Below, in pieces: positions 1 to 6,680 of a stretch of 7,268 bases of DNA. Location: the NCBI GenBank assembly GCA_003484785.1, contig DNAD01000352.1, forward strand, positions 1 through 7,268, given 5' to 3'. Below the pieces are notes generated by a model. That model did no database searches, had not been told where the DNA came from, and saw only the letters and a program-made list of their open reading frames with translations. Within the stretch, counting starts at the first letter, position 1, and each line of letters begins with the position of its first letter. The translations under genes were made by a program, and so were the position numbers. The stretch is from Lachnospiraceae bacterium. GTDB lineage: Bacteria > Bacillota > Clostridia > Lachnospirales > Lachnospiraceae.

Positions 1-6
1 TCCCGT

Positions 7-927
7 TCACAGGGATACCTTAAGCATGTCAATTAAAATGCCCGTAAACACCCCGCAGAAAAACAGCGCTGCGGTGATCATCAGATTTGCTCTCCTGTCC
101 TGGTTTACGCGAAATAACACGAGAAGGCCTATTCCCGCTCCCGTAAGCAGCCCCGACATAAGAGCCCCGAAGCCTATCATTCCTTCCATATACAGCTCTG
201 TGATAATGACAGAGGCCGCGCAGTTTGGAATGAGGCCGATAAGGCTTGCCGCAAAATTGACGAAGATCCCCTTGTTTGAAAGAAATGATCTGATGGTTTC
301 TTCTCCCGCAGCCTCCACCACAAGGTTTATGATAATGGAAACTGCCAGTATGAACAGGAAGATGTTGAAGGTATGCTTAAGAGCAGGCTTTATTATCCCG
401 TGGTGATGTCTGTGGGCATGCTCCTTAAGGTCCCTCACTTCATGCATATCCTTATACTCCTGCCTGGGGTCGTCACAGTGGCACTTCTCCTTCACGCAGA
501 GGCTGTGGATATCCATGGGAGCTTTTCCGCTCTTAAGTATCCGCCTGACAGCGGCATCGATCAGAACTCCCCACAGGATCCCGATAAAGGCCTTGACAAG
601 CAGTATCTTCACTATCCTGTCCGGCGGGAGATGACCGGATAAAAAGATAGGAAGCATCTCATCGGATGTGGACAGGAAAATAGCTATGAGGGTTCCCACC
701 GTTATGACCTTTCCCGCATACAGGTTGGAAGCCGCTGTCGAAAAACCGCACTGTGGAAATATACCCACAATTCCTCCTATCACCGGTCCCAGTCTCCCCG
801 ATCTTTCCACAGCCTCCGCCATCTTACCGGAGGCATGTTCCTCCAGGTACTCCATAAGAAGATAGGTTATGAAAAGAAAGGGGAGCATTTTAACCGAATC
901 AATACATGCATCCAGTATCATGTCCAT
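7..927 (-). CDS. Putative heavy-metal/arsenic exporter, ArsP_2-like (putative manganese transporter family)
   Basis: This 306-residue polytopic membrane protein probably exports a metal or metalloid ion across the cytoplasmic membrane. Hydrophobic segments lie at about residues 12-28, 47-60, 74-96, 105-126, 186-206, 220-246, 250-273 and 280-303. The two halves each carry the same signature, GIFPQCGFS (55-63) and GLIPNCAAS (231-239), which points to an internal duplication with a Pro-polar-Cys motif in each half. Between them lies a hydrophilic loop (about 137-178) rich in Cys and His: H141, C144, C149, H150, C151, H162, H170, H172 and H174-H176, a likely metal-binding segment. Length and layout fit the family annotated as ArsP_2 / putative 10TM heavy-metal exporter / putative manganese transporter. 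The substrate cannot be read from sequence. The start at 927 is supported by a GGAGGAG Shine-Dalgarno 9 nt upstream. The TGA stop lies 6 bp from the window edge, so any terminator is not visible. The gene has its own candidate promoter and is probably not functionally tied to the upstream cassette. Confidence 0.85.
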   Translation of the reverse strand: MDMILDACIDSVKMLPFLFITYLLMEYLEEHASGKMAEAVERSGRLGPVIGGIVGIFPQCGFSTAASNLYAGKVITVGTLIAIFLSTSDEMLPIFLSGHLPPDRIVKILLVKAFIGILWGVLIDAAVRRILKSGKAPMDIHSLCVKEKCHCDDPRQEYKDMHEVRDLKEHAHRHHHGIIKPALKHTFNIFLFILAVSIIINLVVEAAGEETIRSFLSNKGIFVNFAASLIGLIPNCAASVIITELYMEGMIGFGALMSGLLTGAGIGLLVLFRVNQDRRANLMITAALFFCGVFTGILIDMLKVSL

Positions 928-936
928 CGAACAGAT

Positions 937-943
937 CTCCTCC
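937..943 (-). promoter_or_regulatory. Shine-Dalgarno site of the exporter gene
   Basis: GGAGGAG on the minus strand lies 9 nt before the ATG at 927. This favours that ATG over the second in-frame ATG two codons later. Confidence 0.8.
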
Positions 944-978
944 GCTATTAGCTTAATACACTCGGCGCCATACGTTTT

Positions 979-1007
979 ATCTTACCATTTATCGCGGATA
1001 ACTACAA
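979..1007 (-). promoter_or_regulatory. Candidate sigma-A-type promoter for the exporter gene
   Basis: On the minus strand TTGTAG (1007-1002) is followed after exactly 17 nt by TAAGAT (984-979). Each hexamer matches 4 of 6 bases of the TTGACA/TATAAT consensus. It lies in the 138-bp gap between the giant gene and the exporter gene and would give a leader of about 45 nt before the ATG. The spacing is ideal but the hexamers are weak. I saw no convincing metal-sensing riboswitch, such as yybP-ykoY, in this gap. Confidence 0.4.
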
Positions 1008-1036
1008 GTTTCCCCTCTCTTCTATCCCGTTACCGT

Positions 1037-1057
1037 TCACAGCCTTTTGGGTTGTGA
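1037..1057 (-). other. Small inverted repeat after the giant gene
   Basis: Eight-base arms (1037-1044 and 1050-1057) flank a 5-nt loop. In minus-strand RNA there is one A-C mismatch; in plus-strand RNA that position is a G-U wobble, so the hairpin is complete there. It lies 9 nt beyond the stop codon of the giant gene. No U-tract follows in either direction, so it is not a standard intrinsic terminator. It may stabilise a 3' end or partly attenuate transcription. Confidence 0.35.
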
Positions 1058-1065
1058 TAGCAACT

Positions 1066-4000
1066 CTATCCCATCATCCTTGTGACCATGGCATCTATGG
1101 AAGGAATTGGTTTCTCACCGCGCTCCACTGCCTTCCTGTCATTCATCTCCATGCCGAGAGAGCTCATGGCATCCACAAACATTTTTCTCTCTTCATCGGA
1201 GATATCCTCGATAAATACCTTGCTGAAAAGGACGGAAGCGTATTGGATGCAGACATGCCTGAAGCACTCCTTCACCGAGGAAAAGCCCTGCTCCGCAAGG
1301 ACGAGATCCCTGACCCTGATACGAAATTCCCGCTCGTCTATGCCTGCATAAGATCTGTCCTTCTTAAGCTCCTCTATTCTCTCATCCGTATGCAGATACT
1401 CGTCAACAGCCATATCCCTGTTCTCACTTTTCATGATCCAGTCACAGATCTTTTCCCCGGCTCCGATGAACATGGAGGTAATTCCCAGTATCGCTCCAAC
1501 GGGCGCCAGATATCCGGTCATAAAAAGCCCTCCGGCAATTCCGGTGAGAGCGCCGTTGACTATACCGACCGCCGCGCTGGCCTCCTGCCGGCCGATCTCT
1601 CTGGACTGGTGTGAAAGAAAGAGCTCCAGCCTCTCTTCATCCGGAGTAAGCTTCTCGCCTCTCTTTTTTTTCTCCTTAATGGTATTCTTAAGCTCCTTGC
1701 GGGCGGCGGTCACATCCTTTGCGGAGCTGACCTGTCTGGCCATCTTTACAGACGCCGCGCTGACCTGGATGGCTCCGGCAAAGACACCGAGAACTCCGCC
1801 GGTGATCGTAGCCCAGGCTCCCGCCTGTGAAGCATTCTGCAGCAGCGAGGTAGAGGAGTCAGCGAGCCATGATTTTACCACGAACGGCGTATGCACGTTG
1901 GAAATTGCCGATTTGGCGGCTTCGGCCGAGGAAGCTGCTATCCTTCCGACAGCATCAAAGGCTCCGCCGATATCTCCGGTATAGTCTCCGATCAGTCCCA
2001 GGGATTTTGCCGCCATATCTGCCGACGTCAATCCCTTCCGGGAAGCAAGGGAGATCGTTCCTATAACATCCTTTATCAGCCCTGCTATGGAAAGGATCCC
2101 CACAGCCACGCCGGAGCCCATCAGATACTGTGAGCCTTCGGTAAAGGAAAGGTTGCCCCCTGCCGCTTCAAGAGACTGCACCGTACCTTCGATCAGCGTA
2201 TCGCCTACATACTCCTTTGACACGTCAGCGGTAAGCTCTGCGACCTCCAGAGGCTCCGGGCCGCCCTCGACGTGGTGGTTCAAAGGATCCGGGCCGCTTT
2301 CGGATATGCGCTCCCCGTGAGGTACCGGGGCAGCGCTTTGATCCATCTTACTTACAATCCCAAAAAGCCTTGCCCTCTGTCGTTCGATCTCAGACATCTC
2401 TGCCACAAGCCTTTTTCTGAGCTCTGGATCCTCTGCCAGATCTGCCGGCATCTCCATCGGCATACCGGCTAACCGGTGAAGCATCATGACAAGCTGCATT
2501 CTTTTTCGGATATCCTCCATGAGGTACTGCACCTGTGTCTGTTCCTTCGTAAGCTTTTTTTCGGGGGCGGTTTTCGAAACCGGAGCCGCGGAGGAAGCTT
2601 TGACAGTATCGGGAGACGCAGAGGATGCCGTGGCGGTAACCGGTGCCGTTTTTGAACCCGTTACGGTAACCGGTGCCGGCGCTGAGTCTGTTACCTGGGC
2701 AGGCGATGTCGATGAGCCGGTTTCCCGGGCAGGCGCCGTCGATGAGCCGGTTGCCTGGGCAGGCACCGTCGATGAGCCGGTTGCCCGGGCTGAGCTCGTC
2801 GTGGAAACGTCCTCAGCTTGCGGGGTTGGATTCTTTGTAGTCGGGATGTATTCGCCCTTACTTAATTTGCTCATATATTCATCAAGACTCAGCGTTAAGT
2901 TTTTCGGAACATCCTGCGGAATATATACGGACTCGAGAATACCCCCCTCTCTCCTGCTTACACTGATCCCCTTTGTGTGAGATATCGAAGCATTATACAT
3001 ATGAGAATATTCTACGGTCACCGCATCATCCGAAGCCGGCGGCAGATTCAGACTGTACTGGGGACCGCCGGATAAATACGGGAATTTTTGAACCAGCGGA
3101 TCCGGATTATTTGGATCAGCTCCTGCCTGAACCGGATTTGGCCGATCCGATATCCAGTCGATCTCCACTCTCATGTCGTCCGTCCCCAGTAAGCTGTCAA
3201 TTGTTTTTTCCACAGGATGCCCGTTATATCCCAGTGAATCATATATCTGCAGCAGCCCATGTTCCGGGTCGTAACCAGTGACCGTTACATAATGTATCCT
3301 ATACCTGAATATATTTTTTGCGGCTTCGTAGCGAACTGCCGTCATAACGCCGGCTACAGACCCGCTCTCCAGTATTTCCCGGATCCTTCCTGCAAATCTT
3401 TCTCTTTTGGTCTTTTTTTCTGCCTCATACGATACGAGATCCTGCGCATGCTCCTGATCCGTTTTCGTTTTCTTCTCAGGCCTTGGCGGCATCTCAAAAT
3501 GCGTATTATGAAGCAGCACATCATCTATCCCCTGCCGGTGAAGCGCATCCAGGATAAAATCATTCATCTGCGCTATGCTTCCGACAGAGAACTTACCCGG
3601 ACCGCAATATTCATCCAGCTGCCTTATCTCCGTATCATGTCCGCTCTGTGCAACACCGGCTCTGTTATTATCATCGAATATCCTTACATCAGGCCGGTAG
3701 GCCCTCATTGCATACTGATCAACAATCCTGGTAACGGTTCCGCTTCCGCTTCCCGCTTTCATTTTCCTCAAGGCGACGAACTGATTGACCATGGCAGTTC
3801 CGGTACAGCAGTAACAGTTGTTGTATCCCTGCTGCTCGTATTCCATATCCATTCCTTCGATCGCCTGTGCCTGTACCGGAAAAGAAGAATCTGCCGGAGG
3901 CACTGACTCTTCTGCGGTATCGAACTCCTTAAGCCATTGCAGGATGACCGAGGAGGAACGAAGCGCCCTGGAAAGCTTCCCCCAGTCGGTAAGATGCTTA

Positions 4001-5742
4001 AGCCGTTCCCCAAGCTTTTGAGCATCCGGCTGGTAGTTTCTCCTTACAGAAAGGAAATTGACCCCTGCCGCATCATCCTGCTTATCATTCTCCAGAAGAT
4101 AAAACGCGATCAGAAGCTCTTCCGGGCTTCTTTCCATCATGCGAAAGACAAAAGGCACATGGTTTTTCCATTCCGACCTGAGAGGGATCACGGCAGGCGG
4201 CATCTGGGCAGCCATAAAATACGGATCCCCCGGTATAAAGGCCGGTTGGATCTTTAATTCCCTCACATATGTTTTATAGTCGTCCGATTCCTTCAGGCAG
4301 CGCTCCATCAGGAAGGCGCCTGCTTGCCGCACCGACTCAATCTGCTCCTCTGAGAGCAGGCTCTTCTCTTTCTCAGCCTTGACCGTGGGCGCTGCTTCCC
4401 CTTCCGGATCCTTATCTGGGGCCGCTTTTTTCTTTTCCGAATCTTTAACCGGGGCTGCTTCTTCCCCTTCCGCTTCTGCGGCCTTAACCGGGGCCGCCTG
4501 ACCGATGGCTGAAAGCATGGCTCTCACTTTGGCAGGGATCTGATCCTGAGGAGTATTGCTGAAAGCATCCCTGTATTCGTCCACCCTGAAGGTCACCGCA
4601 AACTGCCTGATAAATTCCGCCTTCGGCGCAACGGAATCCGGATCGTTCAAAAATTCAGCGAGATTGGAAAAAATACCGGCGATCCGGATCAGCTCGGCCT
4701 TCTTACCTGCCTCATCCTTAGGAAGTGCGTCATTCTTTTTGAACTCCGGCGCCTTTATTTCTCTCTTCACATAAACCAGATTCTGCGCTTCCAGCTCCTT
4801 TGCCGATCTCCCTTCCGAAAAACCGTACCGCTTCAGCCTCAGCAGCTTTTCATAAAAATCGATCAGTTCCCTGTTTCGGTAAATACGTCTTCCTTCCTCA
4901 GGCTCCTGCTGTCCGGCGGCCTGCTCAGGCTGCGGAGGAAGCTTATACTGCTCTGCAAGGCGGTTCTGGATTTCCCTTGCGGAAAGCTTCAGCATGTCAT
5001 CCATGGGAAGATAAACATAGTACCTGGTCTTCATAAGCTCTTCGATCGAGTCATAATACCCTTTGATCTCACGCAGCGTGCGAACCCGTGCCTCGGACCG
5101 GAGCAACGCCTCATCCTGCTTTCCGGCCTTGCCGGCATCCATCTGCCTCCTTCGAAGCTCTGCCTCATACTCCGGAAGATGGGTAAATAACTCCCGGATC
5201 ACGTCGTATTTGCTCATCAGGACATCGAAGGGCGTTTCTCCTTTTTTCCCCAGGAGTAAAGCATCCAGATCAGTAATCCCTTCATATACATTAAACGCGG
5301 TTGCCCTTGCATCCGAAACCTTCACATCATCCTTTGGGGCCAAAGCACCGTCGGCTTCAACCCTTTCCCCTTTTGGATGACTGTGCAGCTTCTCCTGCTG
5401 TTTCCTCCTCTCCTGAGCCTTGGACAAATACTTTTTACGCTTGTGTGAATTGGAGCTGAGCTTGAGCCCGACCGCCTCGTGGGCCGCGGAAATATCCTCG
5501 ATCTTAAGCTCTTTTCGGGGAACGACCACGGGCTGGCCGGCCAGGAGCTTTTCCGATCTTGAAACAGTTTCCACCGGCTCCACCGTTTTTTTATCACCTG
5601 TCACTGTGGCGGCCTTATCTTTATGCTCCATTGATGCTTCAAAGACTGTTATATCAGTTTTCCGCACATCCTTCAAAGCTTCCCCTAAGCCCTGTCCCGT
5701 ACCGTTTCCGGCTCCGGAGCCTGTTTCTCTTTCTTTACACAT
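1066..5742 (-). CDS. Giant multidomain protein with papain-like cysteine protease module and hydrophobic C-terminal region (putative effector/toxin)
   Basis: This 1558-residue protein has no recognisable signal peptide or N-terminal membrane anchor. Residues 1-150 are polar, with a basic Lys/Arg stretch near 100-125, and look disordered. Residues about 155-410 are charged and helical. An acidic/basic linker with repeated AAP triplets spans 415-460. The next module contains a probable papain-fold active site: Q637, C643 within NNCYCC, H817 within HYVTVTGYD, and D835. The Q-to-C spacing of six matches Gln19-Cys25 of papain. Seven 10-residue Ser/Thr/Pro/Ala repeats (985-1054) lead to a helical segment and then Gly/Ala-rich hydrophobic stretches near 1209-1235, 1310-1333 and 1388-1428. 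A charged helical tail ends in RMMG and a TAG stop. The ATG at 5742 has GGGAGA upstream with 9-nt spacing. The gene follows the GNAT gene after 21 bp, so they are surely one operon. The order (protease module, flexible linker, membrane-active part) suggests a translocated toxin or effector. That role is inference; it could instead be a cytoplasmic defence or maturation protein. No exact family is recognised for the full length. Confidence 0.8.
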   Translation of the reverse strand: MCKERETGSGAGNGTGQGLGEALKDVRKTDITVFEASMEHKDKAATVTGDKKTVEPVETVSRSEKLLAGQPVVVPRKELKIEDISAAHEAVGLKLSSNSHKRKKYLSKAQERRKQQEKLHSHPKGERVEADGALAPKDDVKVSDARATAFNVYEGITDLDALLLGKKGETPFDVLMSKYDVIRELFTHLPEYEAELRRRQMDAGKAGKQDEALLRSEARVRTLREIKGYYDSIEELMKTRYYVYLPMDDMLKLSAREIQNRLAEQYKLPPQPEQAAGQQEPEEGRRIYRNRELIDFYEKLLRLKRYGFSEGRSAKELEAQNLVYVKREIKAPEFKKNDALPKDEAGKKAELIRIAGIFSNLAEFLNDPDSVAPKAEFIRQFAVTFRVDEYRDAFSNTPQDQIPAKVRAMLSAIGQAAPVKAAEAEGEEAAPVKDSEKKKAAPDKDPEGEAAPTVKAEKEKSLLSEEQIESVRQAGAFLMERCLKESDDYKTYVRELKIQPAFIPGDPYFMAAQMPPAVIPLRSEWKNHVPFVFRMMERSPEELLIAFYLLENDKQDDAAGVNFLSVRRNYQPDAQKLGERLKHLTDWGKLSRALRSSSVILQWLKEFDTAEESVPPADSSFPVQAQAIEGMDMEYEQQGYNNCYCCTGTAMVNQFVALRKMKAGSGSGTVTRIVDQYAMRAYRPDVRIFDDNNRAGVAQSGHDTEIRQLDEYCGPGKFSVGSIAQMNDFILDALHRQGIDDVLLHNTHFEMPPRPEKKTKTDQEHAQDLVSYEAEKKTKRERFAGRIREILESGSVAGVMTAVRYEAAKNIFRYRIHYVTVTGYDPEHGLLQIYDSLGYNGHPVEKTIDSLLGTDDMRVEIDWISDRPNPVQAGADPNNPDPLVQKFPYLSGGPQYSLNLPPASDDAVTVEYSHMYNASISHTKGISVSRREGGILESVYIPQDVPKNLTLSLDEYMSKLSKGEYIPTTKNPTPQAEDVSTTSSARATGSSTVPAQATGSSTAPARETGSSTSPAQVTDSAPAPVTVTGSKTAPVTATASSASPDTVKASSAAPVSKTAPEKKLTKEQTQVQYLMEDIRKRMQLVMMLHRLAGMPMEMPADLAEDPELRKRLVAEMSEIERQRARLFGIVSKMDQSAAPVPHGERISESGPDPLNHHVEGGPEPLEVAELTADVSKEYVGDTLIEGTVQSLEAAGGNLSFTEGSQYLMGSGVAVGILSIAGLIKDVIGTISLASRKGLTSADMAAKSLGLIGDYTGDIGGAFDAVGRIAASSAEAAKSAISNVHTPFVVKSWLADSSTSLLQNASQAGAWATITGGVLGVFAGAIQVSAASVKMARQVSSAKDVTAARKELKNTIKEKKKRGEKLTPDEERLELFLSHQSREIGRQEASAAVGIVNGALTGIAGGLFMTGYLAPVGAILGITSMFIGAGEKICDWIMKSENRDMAVDEYLHTDERIEELKKDRSYAGIDEREFRIRVRDLVLAEQGFSSVKECFRHVCIQYASVLFSKVFIEDISDEERKMFVDAMSSLGMEMNDRKAVERGEKPIPSIDAMVTRMMG
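1441..2121 (-). other. Hydrophobic C-terminal region of the giant protein (residues about 1208-1434)
   Basis: Three to four Gly/Ala/Val/Ile-rich stretches occur here: one starting GSGVAVGILSIAGLI (from 1209), one around WATITGGVLGVFAGAI (from 1310), and a longer two-helix stretch 1388-1428 that reads like a helical hairpin with GYLAPVGAILG at its turn. Between the last two lies a strongly basic, charged segment (KNTIKEKKKRGEK and neighbours). Such amphipathic, glycine-rich helices in an otherwise soluble protein resemble pore-forming or translocation regions of large bacterial toxins. This is a reading of composition, not a family match. Confidence 0.55.
2581..2790 (-). repeat. 30-bp tandem repeats coding a 10-residue S/T/P/A repeat linker
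   Basis: Seven in-frame 30-bp units encode residues 985-1054 of the giant protein. The protein consensus is roughly ARATGSSTAP. The three units at 2701-2790 are nearly identical at the DNA level (each contains gtcgatgagccggtt or one-base variants). The four units at 2581-2700 have diverged but keep the 10-residue period. The array forms a flexible linker between the protease module and the hydrophobic C-terminal region. The near-identical copies mark recent duplication and a site where copy number may vary between strains. Confidence 0.85.
3193..3870 (-). other. Papain-like (C39/C1-type fold) cysteine protease module, residues about 625-850
   Basis: The proposed active site is Q637 (oxyanion hole), C643 (nucleophile), H817 and D835. 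The nucleophile sits at the start of a predicted helix, in YNNCYCCTGTAMVNQF, where papain-like enzymes have Cys-Trp followed by small residues. The His opens a beta strand, HYVTVTGYDPEHG, and the Asp lies in IYDSLGYNG 18 residues later, as in C39-like and papain-like peptidases (H-x-V-x-V-x-G-Y-D, then a D/N). The Cys-to-His distance of 174 residues is longer than in papain and holds an insertion rich in charged residues (PEKKTKTDQEHAQD and after). Activity could be protease, deamidase or transglutaminase-like; the motif alone does not separate these. Confidence 0.65.
4363..4500 (-). repeat. Imperfect AAP-repeat charged linker (residues 415-460)
   Basis: The triplet AAP recurs at residues 416, 429, 440 and 450, separated by Lys/Glu/Asp-rich spacers (such as AAPVKDSEKKK). 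At the DNA level related ggggc(c/t)gc and tttaaccgggg blocks recur with irregular spacing, so the repeats are old or expanding imprecisely. The stretch separates the N-terminal helical region from the protease-containing module and is probably disordered. Confidence 0.6.
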
Positions 5743-5750
5743 AACTTTCT

Positions 5751-5756
5751 TCTCCC
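5751..5756 (-). promoter_or_regulatory. Shine-Dalgarno site of the giant gene
   Basis: GGGAGA on the minus strand, with core GGAG 9 nt before the ATG at 5742. It lies inside the 21-bp gap after the tandem TGA TGA stop of the GNAT gene, so translation re-initiates independently on a shared transcript. Confidence 0.75.
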
Positions 5757-5763
5757 AGAATCA

Positions 5764-6591
5764 TCAAAGCAGCCTTACAGCCCGCACATAGCTTCCCTCC
5801 CGGTGCAGATGAGTTTTTCTGCCCAGAAGCTCAAACATGTTATGGATGATCTTTTCATTTTCGAAAGTCATCCGAAACACCACGTCCTTATCCTCTCCGA
5901 ATTCCTTTAATGACTTTCTCCAAAGTGCCTGTATGTGCTTCAGAAAATCCATTGCTTTTCCCTGAGAGGATTCCATGAGCAGTATGCCTATACTGTTCTG
6001 CTCCCTCTCATCCTGCAGGTACACCTCGTGCACCGCAAGCAAACAGCTCATACACTTTCCGTTTACGATACATGCCGTACTCCAGTCAGGATCATAAAGC
6101 CTCGCTCCGGTATGTCTCAGGAAGATCTTTTTTTCCTCGAGCGTAAGCGAGGAAACCGCCGGCACATGTGTATCCTTTTTTTCTCTCACAAGCCTTTTAT
6201 ACAGAGGCGAGCGCAGAAACTCACCCATTGTAAAGCTGTACCGGGTTCTTCCCTCAAACTGCTCAAAGCCCATGGCCCTGGAAAAATCATCCGAAAGCTC
6301 CTCCTTTGGGTATTCACAGGTCAGGGCGTCATAGCCGTTGTTTTTTGCAAGCTCTGCCATAAAATCCACCAGTCTTCTTCCAAGGCCCTCCCTTCTGAAA
6401 GCCGGAACGATATACAGGGACAGGATATCGATAAATCCCTCATATATCCGGGCGGAAAGGCCTCCCGCCACAGATCCCTCATCGCTTACGAGGCCTATAC
6501 GGATCAGGTCTTCGGATGCCTTCGCCGCGGTTTTCGGGAATAACGGGAGAAAATATTTTTCATTGTCCTTTGTGATCCTTGTAAGCTGCAT
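5764..6591 (-). CDS. GNAT-family N-acetyltransferase, probable tandem GNAT with degenerate C-terminal half
   Basis: This 275-residue soluble protein probably transfers an acyl group from acetyl-CoA to an amine. The N-terminal half (about 1-120) is a complete GNAT domain. A strand ending in DILSLYIVP (55-63) is followed by the acetyl-CoA pyrophosphate-binding motif A, R66-x-x-G69-x-G71, and its helix. Then come a Gly-Tyr-Asp strand start (86-88) and the RAMGFEQFEGRTRY element (105-118) typical of the domain's C-terminal end. The second half (about 145-275) keeps the outline of another GNAT fold: strand SIGILLMES (200-208), helix 212-231, strand VVFRMTF and helix ENEKIIHNMFELLGRK (244-259). It lacks a Q/RxxGxG motif, so it is probably non-catalytic and may bind substrate or partner. 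The ATG at 6591 has AGGA 9 nt upstream. The gene ends with two consecutive in-frame TGA codons 21 bp before the giant gene. Modification of the giant protein is a tempting but unproven role. Confidence 0.8.
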   Translation of the reverse strand: MQLTRITKDNEKYFLPLFPKTAAKASEDLIRIGLVSDEGSVAGGLSARIYEGFIDILSLYIVPAFRREGLGRRLVDFMAELAKNNGYDALTCEYPKEELSDDFSRAMGFEQFEGRTRYSFTMGEFLRSPLYKRLVREKKDTHVPAVSSLTLEEKKIFLRHTGARLYDPDWSTACIVNGKCMSCLLAVHEVYLQDEREQNSIGILLMESSQGKAMDFLKHIQALWRKSLKEFGEDKDVVFRMTFENEKIIHNMFELLGRKTHLHREGSYVRAVRLL

Positions 6592-6600
6592 AATCTTTAA

Positions 6601-6605
6601 TCCTC
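6601..6605 (-). promoter_or_regulatory. Shine-Dalgarno site of the GNAT gene
   Basis: GAGGA on the minus strand, with the AGGA core 9 nt before the ATG at 6591. It is shorter than the SD sites of the other three genes, so it may give lower translation. Confidence 0.6.
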
Positions 6606-6627
6606 ATAAAAGTGTCGTTCCGGTATA

Positions 6628-6643
6628 TGATAAACGCTTATCA
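6628..6643. promoter_or_regulatory. 16-bp near-perfect palindrome between the YbjN-like and GNAT genes
   Basis: TGATAAACGCTTATCA has 6-bp perfect arms (TGATAA/TTATCA) around a 4-bp centre, and only the inner position next to the centre breaks full symmetry. It lies 36 nt upstream of the GNAT start in an 89-bp gap. It could be an operator for a dimeric regulator, or form a short AU-rich hairpin in the transcript. No U-tract follows, so it is not an intrinsic terminator. No strong promoter hexamer pair was recognised beside it. Confidence 0.4.
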
Positions 6644-6680
6644 AAGAGTCTTTTGCTTGGGATCTTCCCACGCATTTGAT

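Noticed and set aside
1..15. Inverted repeat TCCC...GGGA over the exporter stop codon
   Set aside because: Four-base arms are too weak, and the sequence that would show a terminator lies outside the window.
928..1020. Manganese (yybP-ykoY) riboswitch ahead of the exporter gene
   Set aside because: A GGGGA stretch is present, but the conserved flanking elements and pairing of that class were not found.
1..1042. Shared 10-mer CCGTTCACAG at 3-12 and 1033-1042
   Set aside because: A repeated 10-mer is expected by chance in a window of this size, and no longer flanking identity was seen.
1054..1614. Long open frames on the plus strand opposite the giant gene (for example 1054-1614 and 3259-3906)
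   Set aside because: They are antisense to a 4.7-kb gene with coherent domains, lack good ribosome binding sites, and their translations look like reverse-frame shadows.
1066..5742. eCIS core (DUF4157) metallopeptidase motif in the giant protein
   Set aside because: No HExxH motif is present, so a link to eCIS cannot be claimed on that ground.
6661..6675. Hairpin TGGGA-AGA-TCCCA just after the YbjN-like gene as a terminator
   Set aside because: The stem is only 5 bp and no U-tract follows in the minus-strand transcript.
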